From contig DCUN01000122.1 of NCBI GenBank assembly GCA_002327225.1, positions 1 through 7,120 on the forward strand: a stretch of 7,120 nucleotides of DNA, written 5' to 3'. This document shows, one piece after another, positions 1 through 4,587 of this stretch. This DNA is from Desulfobulbaceae bacterium UBA2213. GTDB lineage: Bacteria; Desulfobacterota; Desulfobulbia; Desulfobulbales; Desulfocapsaceae. A program made the translations under genes and the position numbers. Below the pieces are notes generated by a model. It was not told the DNA's origin and ran no database searches. It saw nothing but the letters and a program-made list of their open reading frames with translations. Every line of letters begins with the position of its first letter. Position 1 is the stretch's first letter.

Positions 1-22
1 TTGCATATACTGTCCCCGGAAC
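1..22 (+). repeat. 22-bp direct repeat, left copy
   Basis: Identical to 1009-1030. It begins TTGCATATACTG and continues TCCCCGGAAC. The two copies bracket the first TA operon at a spacing of about 1 kb. The copy touches the window edge, so the repeat may extend further left. Confidence 0.75.
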
Positions 23-180
23 ACCGTCCCCGGAACACCGGATGCTAATTTCCAGGGGCGTTGCCCCAGGCTGGAATGAGGTCGAGCCTTTGGCCCTCCG
101 CATGAAAAATAAACGCTTACGTGGAGAATAAATTTCCAATCTCCCCTGCGGAATCCTGAACATTGACGACTGACCTGCTT
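1..180. other. Gene-free leader with repeat fragments
   Basis: No convincing gene is seen here. The first 22 bases are identical to 1009-1030, and the motif GTCCCCGGAAC recurs at once at 26-36. A short GC-rich imperfect hairpin (GGGGC-GTT-GCCCC) lies near 55-67. The right end carries the -35 box of the downstream toxin-antitoxin promoter. The stretch looks like debris from the dispersed repeats that also fill the other intergenic regions. Confidence 0.5.
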
Positions 181-191
181 AGTGCTATATT
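163..191 (+). promoter_or_regulatory. Sigma-70 promoter of the first toxin-antitoxin operon
   Basis: A -35 box TTGACG (163-168) and a -10 box TATATT (186-191) are separated by exactly 17 bp. The predicted transcription start, near 198, falls at the edge of the palindrome at 202-215 and about 45 bases before the antitoxin start. Read from sequence only; the fit to the consensus is good. Confidence 0.65.
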
Positions 192-201
192 AATTTAGTG
201 C

Positions 202-215
202 AGTAGTGCACTACT
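202..215. promoter_or_regulatory. Palindromic operator of the first toxin-antitoxin operon
   Basis: AGTAGTGCACTACT is a perfect 14-bp palindrome just downstream of the -10 box. The half-site TAGTGCA also occurs in direct orientation at 196-202 and 204-210. A palindrome at the transcription start of a TA operon is the usual place for autorepression by the antitoxin or the antitoxin-toxin complex. The operator role is inferred; the symmetry is directly visible. Confidence 0.6.
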
Positions 216-240
216 AAACGAGAAAGAAATGGAGATATTT

Positions 241-525
241 ATGCAAACCTTAGCTAAACACAGCAGCATCAAAATGGTTGGTGCAAATGGCCAGATTTCT
301 ATTGGTAAGCAATTTGCAGGTCGTCAGGTTCTGGTTGAAGAGCAAGAAACGGGCGTCTGGTTAGTGCGCACGGCCACCATCACCCCCGATAACGAACATT
401 GGTTGCACAGCCCTCAGGCCGCCTCCGACCTGAGTCGAGCGCTGGATTGGGCTAAGACGAATACCCCCAGTGACGCCAATACGGAGAGTGTTATGGAGGA
501 GCTGAGCAAAAATGACCAAGACTGA
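241..525 (+). CDS. AbrB-like antitoxin of a type II toxin-antitoxin pair
   Basis: Small protein of 94 residues from the preferred ATG at 241, which has GGAG (231-234) six bases upstream. An in-frame ATG at 229 would add four residues but has only a weak AGAAAG before it. The N-terminal part (VGANGQISIGKQFAGRQVLV) resembles an AbrB/MazE-type swapped-hairpin DNA-binding segment, with the G-Q-I-x-I-G-K pattern. The following HWLHSPQAASDLSRALDWA stretch is probably the helical part that contacts the toxin. The frame overlaps the next gene by 14 nt, so the two are translationally linked. The promoter and palindromic operator upstream suggest autoregulation. It would neutralise the downstream protein and repress its own operon. 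The family is inferred from pattern and context; I do not recall a characterised member. Confidence 0.72.
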   Translation: MQTLAKHSSIKMVGANGQISIGKQFAGRQVLVEEQETGVWLVRTATITPDNEHWLHSPQAASDLSRALDWAKTNTPSDANTESVMEELSKNDQD

Positions 526-832
526 CCCGTATATCAGACTTGACCTGAACAATCCGGTGTTCCAGGAAAACCTTCCCTTACTGCAAAAGGCTGAACGACT
601 TGCCGCCCTCGACACTTTAAACAAGATACGCCAGCTCACCTGGAATCAACTTTATCGCGACAACGGTTGCAAATGGGAGAAAATATTCAGCGTCAAACCA
701 CCTGCCGGTGTTGAAGCCATTTACTCATTTCGCATTACTCGGGCACGCAGGGCAACAGCCTTTCGTGACGGTGATTTCATTCGCCTGCTCACCATCGCCC
801 CGGACCATGATGGAACGTATGGAAAAAAATAG
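512..832 (+). CDS. RelE/ParE-like putative toxin
   Basis: Protein of 106 residues starting inside the end of the antitoxin gene. GGAGGAG (495-501) lies ten bases before the ATG. The C-terminal half (about residues 69-104) has strands rich in basic residues, YSFRITRARRATAF then RDGDFIRLLTIAPDHDGTY. This matches the beta-sheet core and C-terminal His/Tyr-containing end of RelE-superfamily toxins, which cleave mRNA on the ribosome (RelE) or poison gyrase (ParE). The N-terminal half (LQKAERLAALDTLNKIRQL, then W-N-Q-L-Y-R-D) is helical. An R-R pair, a D-x-D and a terminal PDHD-x-T-Y are candidate functional residues. The overlap with the AbrB-like antitoxin supports a TA pair. The exact toxic activity cannot be read from the sequence, and pairing of AbrB-like with RelE-like proteins is less usual. 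Confidence 0.68.
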   Translation: MTKTDPYIRLDLNNPVFQENLPLLQKAERLAALDTLNKIRQLTWNQLYRDNGCKWEKIFSVKPPAGVEAIYSFRITRARRATAFRDGDFIRLLTIAPDHDGTYGKK

Positions 833-842
833 TTCCGTCCCC

Positions 843-869
843 TTTTCCTGTTGAATCCGAACAGGAAAA
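843..869. terminator. Hairpin after the first toxin gene
   Basis: TTTTCCTGTT (843-852) pairs perfectly with AACAGGAAAA (860-869) around a 7-base loop, beginning 11 bases after the toxin stop codon. No T-tract follows on the plus strand, so it is at best a weak terminator or transcript-end stabiliser. It forms the left edge of the 105-bp direct repeat; in the second copy the left arm is partly lost. Confidence 0.4.
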
Positions 870-955
870 CAGAAAGGCGACTCTGCAGGCGGGCTTCAGA
901 CCGACACATTAATTTTTTTCTCTCGCTTGAATGCCCATTAGTCAAGCCTGACCCC
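851..955 (+). repeat. 105-bp direct repeat, copy 1
   Basis: Aligns with 1154-1257 with about seven substitutions and one single-base gap. Shared blocks include TTGAATCCGAACAGGAAAA at the left, GGCGGGCTTCAGACCGACAC in the middle, a long T-run, TCTCTCGCTTGAAT, and GTCAAGCCTGACCCC at the right. The right end is also a member of the dispersed GTCAAGCCTGACCCC family. No coding potential is seen. Confidence 0.85.
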
Positions 956-1008
956 AATCCTCCTTTGCATTTCATCCAGGCTACTTGCTGACCCCGGAAC
1001 TTGCGGAA

Positions 1009-1030
1009 TTGCATATACTGTCCCCGGAAC
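1009..1030 (+). repeat. 22-bp direct repeat, right copy
   Basis: Identical to bases 1-22 of the window. A related ACCCCGGAAC lies just upstream, near 990-1000, so the GGAAC motif is itself locally repeated. Confidence 0.75.
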
Positions 1031-1060
1031 TCCCTGACCCTCTGTTTTCTCGACTTTCTG

Positions 1061-1108
1061 CAAGCATTTGGGAGAGGTTAGTCAACAAGTCAACAACGTC
1101 CCCTTGGC
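1061..1108 (+). repeat. 48-bp inverted repeat, left copy
   Basis: Begins CAAGCATTTGGGAGAGG, continues GTCAACAAGTCAACAACG and ends CCCCTTGGC. The exact reverse complement occurs at 6607-6654, about 5.5 kb away. Internally it holds two direct GTCAACAA-type units. No gene is carried. Confidence 0.88.
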
Positions 1109-1153
1109 CTTCCCCTTGGCCTTCCCATAGGCAAGCCCTCTCTTCCATTTTCA

Positions 1154-1257
1154 TTGAATCCGAACAGGAAAATAGAGAGGCGGCGCTGTAGGCGGGCTTC
1201 AGACCGACACATTATTTTTTTCTCTCGCTTGAATACCCATTTGTCAAGCCTGACCCC
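1154..1257 (+). repeat. 105-bp direct repeat, copy 2
   Basis: Second copy of the element at 851-955, in the same orientation and about 92 percent identical by eye. Its left-hand hairpin is damaged because the arm TTTTCCTGTT is shortened to TTTTCATT. It ends about 60 bp before the -35 box of the next TA operon. Confidence 0.85.
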
Positions 1258-1316
1258 GTCTCCCTTCTGACCCGATTCCTTACCGTGTTAAATTGCAGCG
1301 TGAATGTGAAAAAAAC

Positions 1317-1345
1317 TTGTAAATGACCATGGTGATGACTATAAT
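1317..1345 (+). promoter_or_regulatory. Sigma-70 promoter of phd-vapC operon
   Basis: A -35-like TTGTAA (1317-1322) and a perfect -10 TATAAT (1340-1345) are spaced by 17 bp, with the antitoxin ATG 36 bases further on. An 8-bp palindrome ACCATGGT (1326-1333) sits in the spacer and could be part of an autoregulatory operator; that last point is inference. Confidence 0.65.
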
Positions 1346-1381
1346 CAAAAATAACTAATCATACATAAAAAGGGAGAAAAA

Positions 1382-1606
1382 ATGCAAACCATAAAGGCGT
1401 CAGAATTCAAGGCCAAGTGCTTGCACTTCATGGATGAAGTAAACCAGACGGGGGAAGAAATCATCATTACAAAACATGGGAAACCTGTCTCCATCCTCAA
1501 ACCATATAGAACAATTCCAGCAACTCTCTTTGGTCTGCATAAAGGAAAAATTAAAAGCCACGACGACCTGATAAACCCGCTGGATATTGCCTGGGATGCA
1601 GAATAA
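1382..1606 (+). CDS. Phd/YefM-family antitoxin
   Basis: A 74-residue protein of the Phd/YefM family. The N-terminal DNA-binding module is complete: IKASEFKAKCLHFMDEV (residues 4-20), then the hallmark strand EEIIITKHGKPVSILKPY (25-42). The C-terminal tail, LFGLHKGKIKSHDDLINPLDIAWDAE in pieces (about 49-74), matches the toxin-binding tail of antitoxins paired with PIN toxins, ending in acidic/aromatic residues. GGGAG (1372-1376) lies five bases before the ATG, and a strong promoter lies just upstream. Its stop codon overlaps the next start in a TAATG, which couples translation of the two proteins. It is expected to bind and block the VapC toxin and to repress the operon. Family assignment is firm. 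Confidence 0.9.
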   Translation: MQTIKASEFKAKCLHFMDEVNQTGEEIIITKHGKPVSILKPYRTIPATLFGLHKGKIKSHDDLINPLDIAWDAE

Positions 1607-2007
1607 TGCTGCTTTTAGATACTCATGTTCTTGTCTGGCTGGATGAAGGAAGTCCGCGATTGGGTAAATCTGCCCTGCAAACAATCAACCAGGCCCTGGC
1701 AACCAATCAACTTGGAGTGGCAACTATCAGCTTTTGGGAGATTGCCATGCTGATGGACAAGCAGCGCCTGACCATAAAAACAGAACTTGATATTTGGCGA
1801 TCCGATCTCTTGCAAGCCGGCTTACTTGAATTCTCCTTACAAGGCACAACAGCCATTCGTGCCGCCCAGTTGCTGTTGTTTCATGGCGATCCCGCCGACC
1901 GTATTATTGTTGCAACGGCTATCGAGAATACAGCCACACTCATGACGGCTGATGAAAAGATTCTGTCATGGGATCAATTTCAGCAAAAAATTGACGCCCG
2001 TCTGTAA
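1606..2007 (+). CDS. vapC: VapC-type PIN-domain ribonuclease toxin
   Basis: A 133-residue PIN-domain protein of normal length for the family. The acidic residues that bind the catalytic metal are all present: D5 in LLLDTHVLVW, E45 in SFWEIAML, D98 in GDPADRIIVATA, and D116 in LMTADEKIL. The motifs LLLDTHxLVW and DPADRxIVATA are typical of the PIN subgroup that pairs with Phd-like antitoxins. VapC toxins are Mg-dependent RNases that cut tRNA or rRNA when the antitoxin is degraded. The gene overlaps its antitoxin by one base, and no separate strong ribosome site is seen, in line with coupled translation. An intact active site suggests the module is functional; its RNA target cannot be inferred. 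Confidence 0.92.
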   Translation: MLLLDTHVLVWLDEGSPRLGKSALQTINQALATNQLGVATISFWEIAMLMDKQRLTIKTELDIWRSDLLQAGLLEFSLQGTTAIRAAQLLLFHGDPADRIIVATAIENTATLMTADEKILSWDQFQQKIDARL

Positions 2008-2073
2008 CCAAAACGGTTATCAGAGGATGGTCGTCTGGCTGGACAGATGGAGAAAGTCAGGATCAGATTGTAG

Positions 2074-2101
2074 GAAATGCCCATTTGTCAAGCCTGACCC
2101 C
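2074..2101 (+). repeat. Dispersed GTCAAGCCTGACCCC repeat, third copy
   Basis: Contains GAAATGCCCATTTG followed by TCAAGCCTGACCCC. Related copies are at 933-955 (one base different), 1235-1257, and inverted at 3467-3493. Bases 2074-2100 are an exact 27-bp reverse complement of the 3467-3493 copy. Confidence 0.85.
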
Positions 2102-2146
2102 GTCTCCCCTTTTTTATCCCCCCCGGAACTCCCGCCGAATCCGCGC

Positions 2147-2181
2147 CGGCCGCGACTGACAATTTTTGTCAGTCGCGGCCG
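2147..2181. repeat. Perfect 16-bp-stem palindrome with 3-base loop
   Basis: CGGCCGCGACTGACAA (2147-2162) pairs perfectly with TTGTCAGTCGCGGCCG (2166-2181) around a TTT loop. The GC-rich base and tight loop make a very stable hairpin on either strand. No T-tract follows on either side, so it is not a textbook terminator; it looks more like a REP-type palindromic element. Whether it is repeated elsewhere in the genome cannot be seen here. Confidence 0.8.
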
Positions 2182-2260
2182 CAGAGGGGCACTCTTGCCT
2201 GACATTCTGGCTGTAAACTTCCAGGATACCCTACCTGTAAAAAACTCACTGACGAGAATG

Positions 2261-2302
2261 ATTCACCATTCCGGCATCTTGATCCTGGTGAATATTTTTT
2301 TT
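2261..2302 (+). terminator. Terminator-like hairpin upstream of pilA
   Basis: ATTCACCA (2261-2268) pairs with TGGTGAAT (2286-2293) around a 17-base loop, followed by A and then eight T residues (2295-2302). The stem is short and the loop long, so strength is doubtful. It could end read-through from vapC and insulate pilA. Confidence 0.4.
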
Positions 2303-2308
2303 GACAAA

Positions 2309-2323
2309 TGGCATGAATTGTGA
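2309..2323 (+). promoter_or_regulatory. Weak sigma-54-like box upstream of pilA
   Basis: TGGCATGAATTGTGA keeps the -24 GG and adjacent bases and has TG in the -12 position, but lacks the expected GC there. Type IV pilin genes are commonly sigma-54/PilR dependent, which is why this is worth recording. A consensus -35 TTGACA overlaps at 2301-2306 but has no good -10 at normal spacing. Which promoter is used cannot be decided from sequence. Confidence 0.25.
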
Positions 2324-2354
2324 AATGGTAGTCATAACGATGTTCAGCAATTAA

Positions 2355-2369
2355 TGGACAGCCTGTCCA
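2355..2369. promoter_or_regulatory. Inverted repeat in the pilA leader
   Basis: TGGACA-GCC-TGTCCA, a perfect 6-bp inverted repeat about 45 bases before the pilA start. It may be a regulator site or a 5'-UTR hairpin. Only the symmetry is directly seen. Confidence 0.35.
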
Positions 2370-2413
2370 CCACGAAGCACCCTTTAACCACACCCTGAAG
2401 GAGGGGAACAATC

Positions 2414-3043
2414 ATGATGAAACAGTTGAGGACATTACACAAAGACAGCCAGGGCTTCACCCTGGTGGAGTTGATGATCGTTGTTGCCATTATCGGTATT
2501 TTGGCGGCCATCGCTATTCCGCAGTTTGCCGCCTACCGGATGCGTGGATTCAATGCGGCAGCAATTTCTGATTTGAGAAATTGTGCGACAACTCAAGAGG
2601 CTTTATTTGCAGATACTCAAGGCTATGGTTCTCCTGTAGCTGCAGTAGCAGTTTCAGCGCCAGCTGCTGCAGTTGCTGGTCCTGTAGTGCTTGCTGCTGG
2701 GCCACTACCAGCCGCGACTGCTATTGTAGCTGGGGCTTATATTTATAACGCCTTAGGAGCTCAAGGGTTTGCCGTCAGCAATGGCGTTGTTTTAGGCGGG
2801 ACAAATTCAATAACGGCTGCACCAGTTATAGCTGATTCGTATGTGCTCGTGACTAAACATACACAGGGCGATAACGAGTATGGTCGTGACTCAGACAGTA
2901 GCGCTGTATTTCGTGCGCCTCATATCCAGGCTACCGCATTGTTGGGTACCGATATTCCTGCTTCACTTGTGGCAACAGCAGCTACTCCTGTAGATTTGGT
3001 TGGAACTGTAGGTGCAGCAGTAGGTCCCTGGACAGCGATGTAG
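2414..3043 (+). CDS. pilA: Type IV prepilin PilA, long form
   Basis: Major type IV pilin precursor of 209 residues, exported through the inner membrane and polymerised into a pilus or pseudopilus. A 14-residue basic leader ends in Gly14, cut by prepilin peptidase before Phe15; mature Glu5 is present. The N-terminal hydrophobic helix (FTLVELMIVVAIIGILAAIA) is classic. Mature residues 1-60 follow the Geobacter PilA plan, with aromatics at positions 1, 24, 27, 32, 51 and 57. The remaining approximately 135 residues form an Ala/Val-rich segment (about 73-110 of the precursor), then a globular part with KHTQGDNEYGRDSDSSAVFR at about 148-167, resembling the long deltaproteobacterial pilins. There is only one cysteine (mature 43), so no C-terminal disulfide loop. 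AAGGAGGGG (2398-2406) sits seven bases before the chosen ATG; the second ATG at 2417 fits less well. Base composition is lower in GC than the ABC operon downstream. Confidence 0.93.
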   Translation: MMKQLRTLHKDSQGFTLVELMIVVAIIGILAAIAIPQFAAYRMRGFNAAAISDLRNCATTQEALFADTQGYGSPVAAVAVSAPAAAVAGPVVLAAGPLPAATAIVAGAYIYNALGAQGFAVSNGVVLGGTNSITAAPVIADSYVLVTKHTQGDNEYGRDSDSSAVFRAPHIQATALLGTDIPASLVATAATPVDLVGTVGAAVGPWTAM

Positions 3044-3079
3044 AGAATTGAAGTTTCATTAATATCATACTGCAGTCAA

Positions 3080-3111
3080 AAGCAAGGCCGGGTTATCACT
3101 CGGCCTTGCTT
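3080..3111 (+). terminator. Terminator-like hairpin after pilA
   Basis: AAGCAAGGCCG (3080-3090) pairs perfectly over 11 bp with CGGCCTTGCTT (3101-3111) across a 10-base loop, 36 bases after the pilA stop. The arms are A-rich outside on the left and T-containing on the right, but only a short T-run follows. Strong position and stem; probably ends the pilA transcript and keeps it monocistronic. Confidence 0.7.
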
Positions 3112-3356
3112 GCATTATCATGTTGCAGGGGTCTAGTTGTAGTCTCTTGTAATCATGATGACCAAACGAAGTCGGACCAAATCAACCACCTGATTGTACT
3201 CTTGTTGTTCTGAATAACCCGCTCTCTTTAAGTCTTAAAGCCACCTTTTCACAGCCCAAAAGAACCGTCCAAGTCCCAAAACGCAAATTGTTATAAACCA
3301 ACAACAAGCCGAAGGGTAGATTCGTAAAGCAGAGAAATCCCCTCAGTTCAAAGTTG

Positions 3357-3391
3357 AAAAATTCGGGAAAAATTCGGGGGAAAAATTCGGG
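3357..3391 (+). repeat. Triple 11-bp tandem repeat AAAAATTCGGG
   Basis: Units lie at 3357-3367, 3368-3378 and 3381-3391, the last pair separated by two extra G residues, followed by ACACTCCCC. From general experience, ATTCGGGGACAC-like sequences often border REP-associated tyrosine transposase elements in deltaproteobacteria. No such transposase gene is present in the window. Confidence 0.75.
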
Positions 3392-3466
3392 ACACTCCCC
3401 TATTCTCATAGCAAGGGAGAGAGGGGCTGGTCTTGAAAGATAACTTCTAACAAAAAAGAGAAATCA

Positions 3467-3493
3467 GGGTCAGGCTTGACAAATGGGCATTTC
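3467..3493 (-). repeat. Dispersed GTCAAGCCTGACCCC repeat, inverted copy
   Basis: The reverse complement of these 27 bases equals 2074-2100 exactly. It is the only copy in the window in the minus orientation; together with the copy at 2074 it forms an inverted pair around pilA, about 1.4 kb apart. Confidence 0.85.
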
Positions 3494-3828
3494 ATTCACT
3501 CTCATCCTAACCTTCTCCAACTATCCACCTAGACGACCATCCCCGGGGCATCATTTTTGTAATCGAGAAAAAAGGGACGGATTTTTTCAACAATTACCGC
3601 CAGATCAAGAACAAAAAATAACTAAAATATTGACTTGCTTTCCCCTCCCTGCTACCATCCTCCTATCTCGAACCATCCAGAAACAAGCACCACTTTCGTT
3701 CCTTTTACTTGCCCGTTATAAAAAATAAAGATTGTCGGATGATTCCTGGGGTCCGCCAGCAGCACCTATGACCAAATCCTGACAAGAACATTCTTCCCCG
3801 GCAAGCATCGCCATCACCCATAACAACT

Positions 3829-4587
3829 GTGTCCCCATCGCCCATGATCATCTTCCAGACTGTTTCCAAGATCTATGCCAAGGAAATCGGCGCCCCGGCC
3901 CATACCGCCCTGGCCGGTCTCTCCTTTTCTGTTGCCAAAGGTGAAACCCTCGGCCTCATCGGCGCCAACGGCGCCGGCAAGTCGACCAGTATCAAGCTGC
4001 TGATGGACTTCATCCGGCCGGATACCGGTGCCATCCACCTTTTTGACGGCACGCCCGGTACGCCCCATATCCGTAAAAAGATCGGCTATCTGCCGGAGAC
4101 CGCCAATTTCCCGGCCAATCTCACGGTGCGTGACCTGCTCCGCTTCACCGGCACGACCTGCGATATTCCTCCGGCTATCCTGGCTGAGCGCAGCCGGGAA
4201 TTGCTGACCCTGCTCGACCTCTGGGAGGTGCGGAGCCGTCCCTTGCGTACCTACTCCAAGGGCATGCAGCAGCGGGCCAACTTCGCCATCGCCCTGATCA
4301 ATGATCCCGAGCTGCTGATCCTTGATGAACCGATGAGCGGCCTCGACCCCATGGGCCGCAAAAAGATCATCGATCTCATCGGTCAACTGAAAGAAGCGGG
4401 CAAGACCATCCTCTTCTGCTCCCATATCCTTGAGGATGTGGACCGGCTGGTGGATAATGTCCTGCTCCTGCACAAGGGCAAGAAACTGTTCCACGGAACA
4501 CCCGGCGAGCTGGCCACCACAGAAGGCACGGCAACCATGGCCGAGGCCTTTGTCAGCCGGGTCCATAAGGAGGAAGTCCATGCGTAG
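3829..4587 (+). CDS. ABC transporter ATP-binding protein, PilH-like by context
   Basis: ATPase subunit of an ABC-2/CcmA-type transporter, acting at the cytoplasmic face of the inner membrane. Counting from the GTG at 3829 (252 residues): Walker A GANGAGKST at 45-53, a Q-loop GYLPE with Glu at 90 in place of Gln (common in this subgroup), signature YSKGMQQRA at 142-150, Walker B LLILDEP at 162-168, D-loop SGLDP at 170-174, and the switch His199 in FCSHI. All catalytic elements are intact. The start is uncertain: an ATG at 3844 gives 247 residues, and neither start has a clear ribosome site. The gene overlaps the permease by 8 nt. Its place after pilA recalls M. xanthus pilH, an ABC ATPase gene needed for pilus formation. 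The family is certain; the pilus role is inferred. Confidence 0.9.
   Translation: MSPSPMIIFQTVSKIYAKEIGAPAHTALAGLSFSVAKGETLGLIGANGAGKSTSIKLLMDFIRPDTGAIHLFDGTPGTPHIRKKIGYLPETANFPANLTVRDLLRFTGTTCDIPPAILAERSRELLTLLDLWEVRSRPLRTYSKGMQQRANFAIALINDPELLILDEPMSGLDPMGRKKIIDLIGQLKEAGKTILFCSHILEDVDRLVDNVLLLHKGKKLFHGTPGELATTEGTATMAEAFVSRVHKEEVHA
4567..4573 (+). promoter_or_regulatory. Ribosome binding site fixing the permease start
   Basis: AAGGAGG lies six bases before the ATG at 4580, inside the end of the ATPase gene. It decides between this start and an in-frame upstream ATG at 4430 deep within the ATPase gene. Confidence 0.85.

Larger units (their letters stand above)
833..1316. other. Repeat-filled gene-free region between two TA modules
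   Basis: No gene is supported here. The open frame at 985-1191 is built almost wholly from repeat sequence and has no good ribosome site. The region holds two copies of a 105-bp repeat (851-955 and 1154-1257). Between them are the second copy of the 22-bp start-of-window repeat (1009-1030), one copy of the 48-bp inverted repeat (1061-1108), and a tandem 12-mer CCCCTTGGCCTT at 1100-1111 and 1112-1123. Confidence 0.6.
2008..2300. other. Gene-free spacer between vapC and pilA
   Basis: No gene is supported; the open frame at 1952-2323 runs from inside vapC through repeats. The region contains a copy of the GTCAAGCCTGACCCC repeat (2074-2101), a pyrimidine-rich run, the perfect 16-bp hairpin at 2147-2181 and a terminator-like hairpin at 2261-2302. 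Confidence 0.55.
3112..3828. other. Long gene-free region between pilA and the ABC operon
   Basis: About 700 bp with no supported gene. The open frames at 3182-3409 (minus) and 3483-3728 (plus) lack ribosome sites and recognisable protein features, and the second starts inside a repeat. The region contains three AAAAATTCGGG units (3357-3391), an inverted dispersed repeat (3467-3493), CCCCGGGG (3541-3548), and GGGACGGATTT (3574-3584), which recurs at 6666-6676. A possible -10, TATAAA, lies at 3717-3722 but with a poor -35. No clear promoter for the ABC operon was found. Confidence 0.55.

Noticed and set aside
985..1191. Plus-strand frame of 68 codons
   Set aside because: It is made of the 22-bp, 48-bp and 105-bp repeats and has no ribosome site. 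The 48-bp part reads the same peptide in the inverted copy at 6607-6654, which is explained by DNA repetition.
851..1257. Integron attC sites around the TA modules
   Set aside because: TA cassettes and 100-bp repeats suggested this, but I could not find paired RYYYAAC and GTTRRRY core boxes, and no integrase gene is present.
1952..2323. Plus-strand frame of 123 codons
   Set aside because: It starts inside vapC in another frame and runs through a dispersed repeat and the 16-bp palindrome. No protein features are seen.
851..3493. CRISPR array
   Set aside because: The repeats are few, of different lengths, irregularly spaced and in both orientations, with no uniform spacers or cas genes.
3483..3728. 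Plus-strand frame of 81 codons
   Set aside because: It begins inside the inverted dispersed repeat, lacks a ribosome site and has no recognisable domain. Possible but unsupported.
4430..4579. Upstream in-frame extension of the permease
   Set aside because: It lies wholly within the ATPase gene. The ATG at 4580 has AAGGAGG at ideal spacing, and the extension reads as a basic, cysteine-rich shadow.
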